Assembly: GCA_030762935.1 (NCBI GenBank)
Contig: CM060900.1
Coordinates: forward strand, 392,387,632-392,451,631
Direction of reading: 5' to 3'
Length of the DNA stretch: 64,000 bases
Source of the DNA: Hymenopus coronatus
Taxonomy: Eukaryota; Arthropoda; Insecta; Mantodea; Hymenopodidae
The position numbers and the translations under genes are program-made. Below the pieces are notes generated by a model that was not told where the DNA came from, did not search any database, and saw nothing but the letters and a program-made list of their open reading frames with translations. Shown here piece after piece: positions 10,781-22,280 of the stretch (position 1 is its first letter; the number at the start of each line of letters is the position of its first letter).

Positions 10781-11935
10781 TAGAGGCGGTCAAAACCTGT
10801 GCCACTCTCGCTCATTACCCGAAAGCCATGCCACTTCTCGAGTGTGGCAACGAGAATCTTGGTATCGAGAATTAGTGCTCACGAGTAAGGTGACTTGAGT
10901 TTTCTTGTAACTACAGATGAAGTAGGTTCACATATGATCCAGAATATAAACTGATTACATAATAACTAGGGCCTGGATTTTTATGTTTCAAACCATTTGG
11001 ATGCTAGTGTGTGAATCTTATTCAATCTAAAAAAAAAAACTAAATGGGACATTAAGACTTAAAACTCGCTAAACTTAAGTTTTATTTTATTCTATCTTTT
11101 TTAACCTCAGGAATAAATGTATTAATCTTTTCTTCAATTCATTTGAATTACAATTTTTGTTTAACAATTCGTTAAGTTTTGAGTGTACATGTGGGGTTAG
11201 CCAGGAAAAAAATTTTTTCACGATTTTTATCTTGGTATAGAAATTGCGTGTACGAAACATATGCCAGCAACATCTTGCGATGCTTAAAGATCTTTTTCTG
11301 CCTATAGGAATATATTAAAAAACAACAGAAAATTTGCAAATGTGACTAGTTGTGCACAGCAAAACTACTGAAAAGTGATGTTTGTTTTAAATGAGTGCTG
11401 AATGTTTAGTTAAAATGTTCAAGCACGAGTTTACTGTGTAATAAATTACCTTAAATTAAGTACATATTAATAGCATGTTTCTGTAAAGTAAAGTAGTTTT
11501 CATATTTTTACCTATCTATATGATTTTATAAAAGTTGTTAGTCGTCAACTTCTTTAAATGGGTAGGAAAATTGTTTAAAACCTTTTAAAAAAAAATTGTT
11601 AGAAAGCTAAGAAAATGGTTTAAAAAACCTGAAGAGGTTAATAAGAGGGTAAAACTGCATGTATAAAAAGCTAAAAATCTGGGCCTAGTAACATAAGATG
11701 ACATCGTTTAACTGTACATATATCCCAAATGTGTTCACAGTCAATGATTTGAAATTAGCGATGTTAATCATTAATGACTCACTTATACTTTGTGTTAATA
11801 TGTATAAACATCTTCAGATTACAATCGAAAATAGAATTACTTCTCGCAACATGAACGTCTTAGGAGTAATAAAACTTATACATGCTTCAAAACTTGCAAA
11901 TATGCATAGAAGCTTGTGACAGTTATGTGATTAAA
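10781..11935 (+). mobile_element. hAT repeat family, copy A (3' end missing)
   Basis: It starts TAGAGGCGGTCAAAACC, the same terminal sequence as copy B (62427) and, inverted, copy C (47064). Long collinear similarity to copy B follows: CACTCTCGCTCATTAC near 10800, TCTTGGTATAGAAATTGCGT near 11231, TTTTCTGCCTATAG near 11292, and the block near 11700-11900. The segment around 11250-11350 is a decayed hAT dimerisation domain. The right terminal repeat seen in copies B and C is absent; similarity stops near 11900, where an unrelated repeat begins. No internal catalytic region is present, so this is a non-autonomous family. Confidence 0.8.
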
Positions 11936-12208
11936 TAAAAAATAAAAGAATTTGAGTCGGTTTTTGTAACACAAACATTACTTATTTTTACTTCCTGGGG
12001 ACCGGTTTCGGGTAACACTTGTTCCCATTTTCAACCCTTAATTCCGACTAAATCTTTCTTCGTTGGCATCAACGATGGTGGTGGTGTATTAATTGTGGAG
12101 GCATCTGTTGCTGGATCTATGAACTTCCAGAGGTTGCTGTGTGGTGGCAAAACAAAATTCATGATATGGCTCTTTTTCTTCATTCTACAACATTGTAGAT
12201 GTAACAGC
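11936..12208. repeat. Unidentified repeat-like block before the hairpin
   Basis: It contains GGGGACCGGTTTCGGGTAAC near 11997-12016. This resembles a GACCGGTTTCG motif I recall from dispersed insect repeats, but I have no second copy in this window to confirm it. Confidence 0.3.
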
Positions 12209-12340
12209 ATGAGTCGGGATAGTGACACTCACCTCACTTAAAATGGAATTTACAAAACATATGTTTCAAGGGTTTTCGCCCTCTTGAAACATATGTTTTG
12301 TAAATTCCAGTTTGAGGTGAATGTCACTGTCCCGAGTCAT
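12209..12340. repeat. Long inverted repeat (arms about 62 bp)
   Basis: The left arm 12209-12272 and right arm 12279-12340 are complementary, and the innermost ~27 bp (GGAATTTACAAAACATATG onward) match perfectly. The outer part keeps ATGAGTCGGGATAGTGAC against GTCACTGTCCCGAGTCAT with few mismatches. The loop is TTTTCG. Such a structure would be a foldback element, a MITE core, or a substrate for small-RNA processing if transcribed. Confidence 0.9.
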
Positions 12341-12456
12341 GTTTTTACACTTGAACTACTTTGCTTGTCTCAAACTTGAGTTATTTCATTTACAAGTAAT
12401 AATTAAGCCATTTGTTAATGAATTATAAAATTTATTTGCCAAGGTTTATGGCTTAC

Positions 12457-12690
12457 ATTTTCATATATGAACACATAATATTAACCTTCAGATTTTATAC
12501 TTTAATTTTGGAACATTTGAATGACAAAAACAAATCAAATAATCAAGGAACATATATTGCAATCATCTTACACTTTCATATAAGAACACATATTATTCAC
12601 CCTCAGATTTATGCTTCAAATTTAGAGCATTTGGATGAACACAAATCAAATAATCAAGGAACATAAAGAAGAGTTATATTGTAATCATCT
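12457..12690. repeat. Two-copy tandem duplication, 115-bp unit
   Basis: TTTCATAT at 12459 recurs at 12574, and the following sequence keeps AACACAT, CCTCAGATTT, ACAAATCAAATAATCAAGG in both units. The unit length is 115 bp. The open frame through it (12412-12666) reads the repeat in two different frames because 115 is not a multiple of three, which argues against coding. Confidence 0.8.
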
Positions 12691-13300
12691 TCTGCAATTT
12701 AAGGCACCAGCTTACAGCCTATACTTTCAATCGCAAAGCGAACACCCAAGGCGAAGAAGACATAACTCTTCACCAGGGACCTATAAGGAAGCAAAGAAAA
12801 TATACTTAGCATAAAAACAAACTAACAATCCAGGACCTACACAACATGAAAATTCCATTTAAGTAGATTACAGTATTTCAATGCAGAATATCAGCTCATT
12901 TATCAATGATATCGCATTTGTGACATGTACTAAGTAGTACACACAATTGCAGATACCATTAAAAATGCCATTATCTTAGCACAAATTAATTAGTTAAAAG
13001 GAAAAATGCAACAGGTGCATTCTACCTATACATACATGCATAAAAGAATCTTGTTCATTTCAAGTAGTTGTACAGCAGTGATTTTTGCCACCTCAATGCA
13101 TACTCGTGCATTAAGAATAATTGCAATGTCAGATGAGAGGTTAAATAAAGGTAAGAAGAAAAGGGAAGATGACCTGAACCTTTATAGTTTAGATATCAAA
13201 TAGTATAACTTTTTATATTGATGTATCACATATATTTTGCCTAGACTACTCAATGAGCATTTACACCACAGCACACTATATATCCGGCCTGTGCGCTGTG
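12691..13300. other. Noncoding stretch
   Basis: No domain, splice pair or repeat recognised. Confidence 0.35.
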
Positions 13301-13310
13301 CCATCATAGA

Positions 13311-14221
13311 ATGGTCACAGGACCAACTGCAGGTGAGCAAACGTTAAGGTTTGTTTATTTTTACGTTTTAACTCAGATAATTATATTATGCAACATTGTT
13401 TTCTTTATATTTTCAGGGTTGCAATGCCTTTCAATGTTCAGTACCAGGTTGCAGAACGATCATGATCCTCCGTATGTAACTTGCTTTAGATTTCCTAGAG
13501 ATGAAGAACAACAGAAATTATGGATAAGCCAAATACACTGACAGGGTTTTCAGTGAAAATGCTAGAGTCTGCATTAGACATTCCTCAGAAGAAATGGTTA
13601 TTTGAGAGGATAAAGGTGGACGAGTACATCTTATTTCACGTGCTAATCATTGCCTTAGTGCTTATGCTTTTCCTACACTCGTTAGTGAACGCACACCTCA
13701 CTTAAACTTTCCACTTCCAAAGAAAAGAAGAACACCAGAGGAAAATGAAGATGAAGGCCTTCAAACAGCTCTGGATAAAAGTGTAGCTTCGTATGATAAG
13801 GAATTGAAAAATAACAAGTTACTCCATATGAAGAGGTAACAGTTTATATAACAAAATGTGTGAACGAGCAAAACGAATGGTCATTTCAATGAACATTAAT
13901 CATATTACAGTGCTAAGAATAAATACAGTGTCAGTACCCTACGTAATTAGTAGCTCTGTGATTTACAATGAAGGTGCTTTAAAGTACACAGACAAAGAAT
14001 TGAATCCTGGCCAACTGAACCTGGAATTTGGAGTTATCATGGATAAATCTCAGGTGGATGCATTATTTAAATTGTGTAATAGTGTGTCTGTGTCAAATTT
14101 GAAAGAAAATAAAATTGGTGCAGCTGTGAAATTGTTAAAAGGACATCAGGTGCTAGATGCTGGTAAAAAAGTGAGGTTAAGTGTCCTTACAGAGCAGTTA
14201 AAATTATTTTGCTTAAAGTAG
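13311..14221 (+). pseudogene. THAP zinc-finger gene relic (possibly P-element-like)
   Basis: A putative first exon begins ATGGTCACAGG at 13311 and ends at a GTGAGC donor near 13333. A polypyrimidine tract and TTTTCAG acceptor lie near 13417. The exon then encodes a THAP domain: CSVPGC, a one-base shift, PYVTCFRFPRDEEQQKLW, another shift, and FSENARVCIRH with the last zinc ligands. It closes with GRVHLISRANHCL and AFPTL, the domain's conserved end. A Lys/Glu-rich tail follows to a stop near 13838. The open frame 13856-14221 downstream has no domain I can name; it could be the rest of a THAP-type (P-element) transposase. Two frameshifts and one stop inside a 90-residue domain show it is dead. 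The retained intron means it is not a processed pseudogene. Confidence 0.7.
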
Positions 14222-14435
14222 GAAAGATACACATTTTCATTGGATCTCCTTTAAGTTGCCCTTGGAAATGTTCCTGGTATCTCCTGCATGCTACAGAGCC
14301 ATGCATCAATCACAGTTACTGACTCTTCCACTTCCAAGTAACCTGAGAAAGCTGGCTACCAGTCTAAATATACGTAATAAAATTTTTTTATAAAATACAG
14401 TGAATCGTTATCCTTTGTATATTGTCATGTTTTTG

Positions 14436-14765
14436 CTCTAGTGGGCTATAATTTCTATTCTCTTTTAATTATGTTCCACTTTGTCTTCTGATTGGAACTG
14501 TGAAATTCGCTGACACGATTGCTCACTGCCTTCGACTGCTGCCATATTGAAATCAGCGCTCCCAGCCTGTAGTGTAGTGGACTGTGATTTTGCTGTAGTG
14601 GGCTATAATTTCTATTCTCTTTGAATTATATTCACTTTTTCTTATGTCCCACTTTGTCTTCTGATTAGAACTGCGAAATTTGCCAACACGATGGTTCACT
14701 GCCTTCATCTGCCGCCATAATGAAATTAGCACTCCTGGCCTGTAGTGCAGTGGGCTGTGATTTAC
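14436..14765. repeat. Tandem duplication, units about 150-170 bp
   Basis: GTGGGCTATAATTTCTATTC at 14440 recurs at 14597, and GTCCCACTTTGTCTTCTGATT, CACTGCCTTC and CCTGTAGTG are in both units in the same order. The second unit has an extra ~15 bp (TTTTTCTTATG). Divergence is moderate. Confidence 0.85.
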
Positions 14766-15864
14766 ACCTTCATTAAACAAATAGAAAACTTTTACCTCAA
14801 CTTTTAAATTACACATTCCTATTTATTGTCTTCTTTATCTTCCTATTCTCTTTCTTTCTTTAATTGTTTGGGCTCTAAAGTAGAAATGAGGTAAATAGTT
14901 TGAACCATGCCAATAAAATGTATTTTCAAGCAAATAAATGCAGTAGAATGCCTGCAAAGGACACAAATGACTTTCCTTTTGTTTTCATACTAGCTTCGGA
15001 AAAATAGTGAGAGGTTTGAAGTTTCATTTTCTTGCATTGTACTTCAGATACAGCAATAATATCCGAACACAATGAAGCTTTTGCCATCCCTTTAAACCAC
15101 TCATGAATCCATCAAAACAGGAATGTGGTAACAGAGCCAGGATTTAACACTCCAAATCAGAGTCAATGAAGTAAAGAAGAGGAAGGTGATGCTTTTAAAG
15201 TAGTAGTTTGGGATTCGGTTAATGATAAAATAATAAACCTTAACAACAATTTTCTATCTCAGCTCATTATTACTCACTTGCAATGCTTGTTACTAACACA
15301 CACTATTCATATACAACTGAATGAAAATTTAGTTTCATTATATTGCTACAGCACCTGCAGGTAGGAAAACCCAAACACATCAATTACTCATTTGGAGAAT
15401 CCCCACCAGATGTATGGGGCTTAAAGTTCTGTTGCAGCTCATTAAATTACTTACCATTTTTACACTGAAAATCAACATATTTGTGAATGTCCAAAACCTA
15501 TCTAGACAGAAGATTAGAATAACATGTCTATTTACTGAACTTTTAAAATAGGGAGAGGAAAATGCCCATACAATGAGTAGCCATATGTTACAGTTTCTGC
15601 AAACAAGTTTATATTTTTTTTACAATTTGCCAATTGTTTGTTCATATCTTCTGATCTTTAGTCAGTCACAGAAGTCATATAGTTTCGCAGTTCATTTAAA
15701 GTAAATTTCACAGTCTACTTCCATAGCCAATAAAACTGTGCACTGTAGTTAAAAGTTTTAAGTTCTACAAATTTCATTGCTGCTTCTGCATTTTTTAGTT
15801 TAAATGGAAGTCATGTATTGCAGTTTTAAATTTTTAAGCTGAAGGGGGATATAAAATGTTTATC
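14766..15864. other. Noncoding stretch
   Basis: No coding frame or repeat recognised. AT-rich, with several short frames only. Confidence 0.35.
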
Positions 15865-16640
15865 TTTCAAATCACTGTAACTTAAGCAAGTTAACCAGTA
15901 TACAAATGCACAATACTGTTGCCTCACTTCCTCTCAATAAAAAGCAACCGAGCAAAATATTTGGGACTGGTACTGCCATCTTTACAGCAACTACAGTAGC
16001 ATTTTGGAATGATAGATGGTAGCATGAGCATATCAGACCAGTCTTTGGACAAAGTTTCATTCTACTAGGTATATGGATAGAAATGTTACAATTATTTCCA
16101 TGATAAGTACCCTATTTTTGGTGTGTGGAGATTTCATGCTAGTTCCAAGACAGTGAGAGTCCATGAAACGCTGAGCATGAATGGGCCTCATACTTTCTGG
16201 AAATGATTGAACAGGTGCTTAAGGAACAAATCTTTAGTCCTACATAGCAGACAGAGAGGAGAAGGTATTTTTCTTAAAAAGTTAACTATGAGTAAAATTA
16301 CAGTGCCAATATCACATCCTCCCAATGTGACAGATAGGGAGGTTACACAGTTCACTTCCCTAAGCTTGTTTCTGAGGAGAGCTGACCAATCTTCATGCCA
16401 GCACATAAGCACTGCTCTGCACATAAAAACCTGAAAGTCTTCAGCAGTTACACAAGCAATTGCAACACTGGGTTCTCTGGTTACTGTCTTTGCTGCCAAA
16501 CATTCCAGTTCTTACTCTGGCAAGCCAACATGACCAGGAATCAGTGCACACTCCACATTAATGCTGGCAGTATGTAAAACCTGGAAGGCCTGCTAAATGT
16601 GCTGCATGAGAGAGTGGTTGTTGTACAGCTCACGAATGCA
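15865..16640 (-). pseudogene. LINE RNase H/C-terminal tail relic
   Basis: Upstream on the minus strand (about 16560-16520), IPGHVGLPE matches the 'PGHVGI.GNE' end of an RNase H domain. It is followed in the open frame 16499-16188 by WHEDWSALLRNKLREV and a segment ending PSPLCLLC. That order (W..EW, NKLR.V, then P.C..C) is the conserved post-RNase H tail of I/LOA/R1-like LINE ORF2 proteins, where the cysteines start a zinc-finger-like motif. The similarity continues weakly to about 15870 through stops. No RT domain is attached. It is not the same lineage copy as the LINE at 23-28 kb, since the tail sequences differ. Confidence 0.65.
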
Positions 16641-18424
16641 CTGAAGTGTACTATGTGTGACTGAGCTCAATGTGATGTGCCATTATGCAAGCCAAATGTA
16701 TATGGTTTGGTTCCATAGTCAAAAGCACATCCAGCATTGTTGGTGTGGCCAATGTAATGTTATAAAAATTCCAAAAAGTAAGCACAGATACCAGACACAG
16801 GTATTATAAACTTCCTGTATGTCATTATCCTTAGATCTACGGGGAAGTCGCACATAACCAAGGGGGTGCACCCCCTCCCCCTTGGGAAACACGGGTTAAT
16901 GGTGGAGGTTTTACTGCACACCTTGCAGTAAATCATTTTGTGCACGTTGTACACCTGTTAATTAATGTGCATACCAATACTACTAAATCATGCTGGAGAG
17001 CTCGAATAGCATTCTCTAATCAAGGAGCGACATTCAGCAGGAACATTCAGATGCCGACTTTTTTGAGTATTTGTGACATCTGATACTCAGAATCATTCAG
17101 CAGACCCCTTCCAGGAATATATGAACACTTTAATTTGGTTTACTCTGTGGTTTAAGTTAGGTGTAATTAAATTAATGGGCGAGTAAATGTTTAGTATAAA
17201 TGGCTAACCATTATAATTTACTGAACAAACAGCTTACACATTCATCACTTAGTGTCATTTATTGGCCATAAAAGCTTGTTGGTTTGCATTGTGTTAAGGT
17301 CTGCAAGATGGATAATTTGGCTGCACTGCATTTGGTATGGCTAAATATGCAGTAATAAAGAATTTATAAACCTACATTATGATAAGATGTTCACTATGAA
17401 ATTATAGTGCAATGTGATTCTAGATACATATTAGACACAAAATTGTAAACCTGTACTTGGAAAAAAATGTACCACTCACAAAAGACTTAGAAAAAATCTG
17501 GATTAGTACATTGCAGAGTTAAGCCAAGCTGTCATAAGACAGACTAAAGAGCTGTAAAACATTTAAGAGAAGGAGGAAGTACTTTAAAAACAAAATCTCT
17601 TATCTTCCTTTTTTGTACTTGACATCTTTTCAAACTATGCCTATGTCTTGAATCAAAACTAACTTTCAATATCTGCAGACTTTTAAAGCCCTCTTAGATG
17701 CTTTATAGATTGAAGTTACAGTATAAGTTGGGTTTTCATAGTCTCTCTTAAATGTGTGCAAAATAATGGACTTCAATAAATATATATATATATTTTTTCA
17801 AACCTTAAAATAACTCTTATTACAGAAGGTATTTATGCATTTTTCCAAGCGATGCTGTACTTACTGTTTAATATCTGTTCTGTTACCATGTAGATTACAT
17901 GATGGAAGTGCTTGATTTTTAAGTAACTATTGTTTAAGCATTTTACTAAATTATCAGAATTAGAAAATTTTCCCAACTCATGAGGTAAATATGAGACTTT
18001 GAATGTTCAAGCATCTTAAAATCCCATTGATTAACTGTTTGAGCCAATGGATGATACAATCTTTTTATCAACAATGCTTTGGTATTTGACCACGTGATAT
18101 GATTAATTGGTACTTTGAGTGAGTTAATGGCGCAAAATCTAAAAGCAATCAGTCATACAAGATTAAGTGTGAATTTCATTGGAAGTTATTTAGCACTGTC
18201 TGGAGTTTTAGAAAAAAAATTAAGTTTTTTCCTTAAACCTGGTTTCTTGAAGGATATGTTTAGCAAAGATTGTAGTCATAAATTAAGTTTGAATAAAAGG
18301 GATCTGACATTTTAATAATGTACGAGAAGTATGACAATTACAAAACATGAAATGTGGTTTTGTTACTTCCGTTATTCCACCATTATAATCACTATGTGGT
18401 TACTGGTCTGCTATAAACCTTCAT
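16641..18424. other. Noncoding stretch
   Basis: No recognisable gene. A short (AT) run lies at about 17780-17793. The frame 16760-16954 includes a C-rich tract (CCCCCTCCCCC) and shows no domain. Confidence 0.35.
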
Positions 18425-18690
18425 GCCCCAAAACCGCAATGTGAAACACAGGGTGGAGGGCCTTAGGCCTCAAAGTGTAACTGAGGGAATGTTTTTTATA
18501 GAGGTGTGGAGCAGTTGGAGCTGAAAGCCGCGATTGCAGAGGGTTTTGCTGAGGAATCTGTGATTCTTTAACCCCAATGATTCTAAAAAGTCAAAACCTT
18601 GCAAATCTAGAACTTTTAAAATCTGGACATGTTAATATTTTCAACACCTTCATATCTGGATCGGCTGTGAAAATTTCACCTTCATAACTT
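18425..18690 (+). repeat. CCTAAGC-type interspersed repeat, isolated copy
   Basis: It shares the ordered landmarks of the cluster at 38.2-40.9 kb: GGGCCTTAGGCCTC in place of the core, GAGGGAATGTTTTTTATAGAGG, TGAGGAATCTG, CCCCAATGATTCTAAAAAGTC, then TTTTCAACACCTTCATATCTGG and the closing TGTGAAAATTTCACC. The order is identical to the 38.5-kb copy. Confidence 0.75.
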
Positions 18691-18899
18691 TACTGAATGG
18701 ACTCATTTGGGCAATAGTGATTTGTTGAAGTCCCTGATACATCCAATTTTTCATTGTTTCACTGTTTTCATATGCTTTACTTATGTATTGAATATGATTT
18801 ATTTTACACTTTTTCACTCGTATTTTCAAATATATTCTAATGCATTCATTTTAAGCAGTAGGGTAAAGGGATGACACTTTGTTATATATATTTTCCTTT

Positions 18900-19050
18900 T
18901 TTATATTAGTTTAAAAAATGGATAGTTTGCACATGAAAGGAATGTATCTTTGATTATTTATGCATTTAAACGAATGGATAGTTTATACATGGCAGCAATA
19001 TACATTTGCTTAAAGATTGGAATAGTTTACATTGAAAAGAAATATATGAC
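18900..19050. repeat. Three-unit tandem repeat, about 55-bp unit
   Basis: AATGGATAGTTTGCACATG, GAATGGATAGTTTATACATG and GGAATAGTTTACATTGAAA are successive diverged units. A further related unit (GAATGGGTAGTTTATAGATG) lies alone near 19959. Confidence 0.6.
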
Positions 19051-19351
19051 AATTCTGCACAATGACTGTTAATTCTGGCAAGAGCTAAATGAAGTGCCAA
19101 CTTCAAAAGTTTATTCTCTAAACAAGGGTGTGTTCTCCATAAGAGGAAATGACGGCAAAATATTCATAACAAAGGTTATATTCTTTAAAAAATACAGATA
19201 TGAAAATGATATTACAGGGAAACAAAACATAAGTAGACTATATAAACTATACAAAATAGATTCATAAATTACTCCATACAAAGGCTAGTTTGTGATAGAG
19301 GAATTTTCTTGAAAATTGCATCTTTGAAAAATAAGAGCTTCTGCTTTACTT

Positions 19352-19616
19352 CTTTTTTTTTTTTTTTTCTCTCTTTTTGTAGCTTAACATTCTTCAACCT
19401 GGTTAGTCATATTGGACGATGAATGAAATTGATGAAATGATACTCAAATGATCTCGGGGTCCAGGAGCTTAAAGTTGCTCAGCATTTGTCTTCTCAGGAT
19501 AAGGGAAAACCCCAAAAAAATTTATCCGTGTAACTCACCCTAAGGGAGAATCAAATTAGCAACCTACTGAATGTGAGGCAGACACGCTAAATTACTATAA
19601 AACTACCCAGGCAGGC
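19352..19616 (-). mobile_element. tRNA-derived SINE with perfect 12-bp target-site duplication
   Basis: TCTGCTTTACTT occurs at 19340-19351 and again at 19617-19628, exactly bracketing this block. The T-rich start on the plus strand (19352-19370) is the poly-A tail of a minus-strand insert. At the other end, minus-strand sequence with TTAGCGTGTCTGCCTCAC and a GATTCTCCC block resembles a decayed tRNA-type promoter. Poly-A tail, tRNA-like head and flanking duplication together show LINE-mediated insertion. Confidence 0.85.
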
Positions 19617-19628
19617 TCTGCTTTACTT

Positions 19629-20704
19629 ATTGTGCAGATGATTAGAGTTTTTTAAATGAGCTGATTCTTCGACTACACCTTGTAGTTCAGGGCCCCCAAC
19701 ATTGAGCTACGCCTACCACAATAAGTGTGAGACAAGTAGAGCAGTTATCCAAGACTGGACTGGTTAATACCTAGTTAGTATGTTGGAATTTTCATTTTAA
19801 GATATTCTATTCACATGCTTAGCAATATGCATCCAGGAAATATCCTCTTCTGAAGTTGTTACTTCATTTAGCGATTGCCAGAATGAATAGAGCTGTCATG
19901 CAGAATTACCAAATATATTTTGTTAATGAATTCATTATTAATTTATTAATTTAAAGGAATGGGTAGTTTATAGATGAAAACCCACACACACACACACCGG
20001 TTAATATCAAGGAAGGTAGTTCTTACTTTTCAGTGTACAATGCTTACTGCAAACACTGACATTGGTGGGGTAACTGATGTGAATGTAGGAGAGACATTAA
20101 ATAGTTGACTGCTGCAGGAACACCAAGTGATCAATATTACCATTAGCTATCTGTTGCGGTGCTGATATTCTGTTTCATTACTTCACTGTTTTCATAATTA
20201 TTACTTGCATATTGAACATGACTTAGTGAAGGGACCCCAACAGATCACTGTTATCCTCATTTGGGTGTTCTGGAGGTTTTTCAGCTTGTGGCTCAATTTG
20301 GCTTATTAATCCCCCCATATATTATTTTTCGCAGTCTTTATTTCTTTGGGGATCCAGATTTCGTAGTGTATTATTCGGCCTTTAGGAGCCCTTATGTAGT
20401 TGCTTACAAGGTTTTCGTTATTTCCGTCTCTATTATTCACTATGGCAATGGCTGGCAAAATTAATAAAAATAATACCGTGACATGACAAGCTGCAGTATA
20501 TACTGACATCTAAGGCCTTTGAGATTATTGTAAAATTTTAATCACAGAGGAAGAAATGTGATTCTATAGCAATTCTGTGTGTTATGGGTGTGCACTTTAA
20601 GCAATAATGCTTTACTTCAATAATTGCTTATAGAAGTTCTCTGGTTTGTTTTAATTTGGACATTTTGTTTTAAATGAGCTGATTGTAATAGTGTGTATGT
20701 CTAA
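19629..20704. other. Noncoding stretch with dispersed repeat bits
   Basis: It holds a short (CA)n at 19982-19997 and a copy of the AATAGAGCTGTCATGCAGAA motif near 19885 related to the MITE end at 22.6 kb. The overlapping opposing frames at 20261-20509 have no recognisable domain. Confidence 0.4.
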
Positions 20705-21420
20705 ATAGAGACATTTAGTAACTTCCACTGTTTCATTAGGTGCATGTGTGTGTGCGTGTAAATGGATGTTTGTAATTTGTTTTATTTATAGCATTTTAAA
20801 AAAATAGCATGCAAGGGACGCGAGCATGTGCTCAGTTAGCTCTAAGTTAGTGTTTGTGTGTGCAAGTAAATTTGATTTTCGGGTAATTTGTTTTTATTAA
20901 TTTCTTGGTTAGCTCTAAGTTAGTGTGTGTAAGTAAATAAACTAATTTTCATGTAATTTGAGTATAGTAATTTCCACTGCATTTATCAAAGCATGCGCTT
21001 GCATAGCTATACGTTAGTTTGTGTGTAAATAAACTATTTTCATGAGAGGCACACCATGGTCAAGTGGTCAGACTACTCGTCTCTCACCCCGACGGCCTGG
21101 GTTCTATGCCAAGCAACCACATGCGAGATTTGTGGTGGACAAAGCCGTGGGTTTTCTCCAGGTTCTCCGGTTTCCCCCGCCATTACATTCTCCATCATCA
21201 TGTATCATCAGTGCGGTGCCATAGCAGTAAAAGCACAAAAAAAAAAAAAAAAAAAATCATGAATTTGGTTTTAGTAACTTCCACTGCTTTTACTAAAGAA
21301 TGCGAACGAAAGCAGCATTCTATTATGTTAGGTTTAGGTTAGTGTGTAAATTAATTTTTTTTGCAGTTAATTTTTACGCATTTCCAGTGGTTTCGCCAAA
21401 GCATATGAGCAACACATGCT
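20705..21420. repeat. Tandem array of about 105-140 bp units, interrupted by a SINE
   Basis: Each unit carries GTAACTTCCACTG (or close), a GCATG block, AGCTCTAAGTTAGTGTGTG and TAAATAAACTAATTTTCATG. Units start near 20717, 20900, 20969 and 21275, with partial units between, and the last is near 21378. The SINE at 21046-21256 split one unit at TTTTCATGA. Confidence 0.75.
21046..21256 (+). mobile_element. tRNA-derived SINE inserted in the tandem array
   Basis: The head carries an A-box-like TGGTCAAGTGG (about 21057-21067) and a B-box GGGTTCTATGCC (21099-21110) at normal tRNA spacing. The body has CGTGGGTTTTCTCCAGG and TCCGGTTTCCCCC, and the tail is a poly-A run (about 21237-21256). TCATGA at 21040-21045 and 21257-21262 is the target-site duplication. 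Removing the insert restores the array unit, which confirms the borders. It is unrelated to the SINEs at 51 kb and 43 kb. Confidence 0.9.
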
Positions 21421-22029
21421 TAATAGAACAGAAGACTCGCGGATTTTGTGAAAAAATAGACTAGCAGTATAGTTGTGCTTTTGTAAAGATTACAAAATGC
21501 AGTATGTTTACATTTTGCGACGAGTTTTGTATATAAAAAAATATCTTAATTAGGGCGAGTGAGTGGGACACAGCAACTCAAAGTGATCACATTTATTACA
21601 AGACACACTTTCCATGTGAATTTTTAATGTCAGGTTAGTATTTTCAACATTTTCAATCTGGACGTCCTGCGGAACCTTTATCTTTTTCGCTTAGAAAATT
21701 CGGTTTATTCAGACAAATTATGTTGGAGTGGTATTCATTTATTCCTAAAATAATTTTGTAGATGGTATTTTCGGAAAAGGTGTCTAAATATGTGGTAGAG
21801 GATTAGATTGTGCAAGTGGAGGAAGCAAGCATTGCGAAACAAAGCCATACCTGAATGAACTTTTGTGTATGGAATAATTAAAAAACGATTTCTGAAAACT
21901 ACTTCTAAGTGCTTTGGGAAAGCTATAAGATGGTTGCAGCACACATACAGCACGCGCGCGCACACACACACACACGTCTTAAGAAGTAGTTTAAGTGACT
22001 TACTACGATCCATATTTAAACATAAAGTT
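21421..22029. other. Noncoding stretch
   Basis: A CCTAAGC-family fragment (TTTTCAACATTTTCAATCTGG, about 21640-21680) and a (CG)n(CA)n microsatellite at 21954-21976 are present. No gene. Confidence 0.45.
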
Positions 22030-22262
22030 GTTCAGATGTGAAAGTCGCCAGATTGCCCAATTTTGCCCACTTCTTTAGCTCCACAGATCCCTCGGCTATG
22101 CCCTATCGTCGTTCTGCAGCAGCGGCCTTCGGGCGCAACTGCTACACTCAACTTTTTATAATAGACTAGTAAGTAACTACAAAGCGGCTCTAATAACGAA
22201 ATAAAAAAGAAAGTATCCACGTATTGGAGTAATGCCAAGTGGTGGAATCATCGTATACTAAT
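22030..22262 (-). repeat. CCTAAGC-type repeat, inverted copy
   Basis: On the minus strand it matches 38360-38680: TTCCACCACTTGGCA, GTTATTAGAGCCGCTTTGTAG, CATAGCCGAGGGATCTGTGG and ATCTGGCGACTTTCACATC are all in order. The core CCTAAGCCGCAAAG is replaced by a shorter GCGCCCGAAGGCCGCTG-like segment. Confidence 0.75.
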
Positions 22263-22280
22263 AATAGTGCTTTTAGAATG

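Noticed and set aside
12412..12666. 84-codon frame at 12.4 kb
   Set aside because: It spans a 115-bp tandem duplication whose units are read in different frames.
21042..21342. Three overlapping plus-strand frames at 21.0-21.3 kb
   Set aside because: All lie in the SINE and its poly-A tail.
20705..21420. CRISPR-like array
   Set aside because: The units are long, diverged and without regular spacers, and the DNA is eukaryotic.
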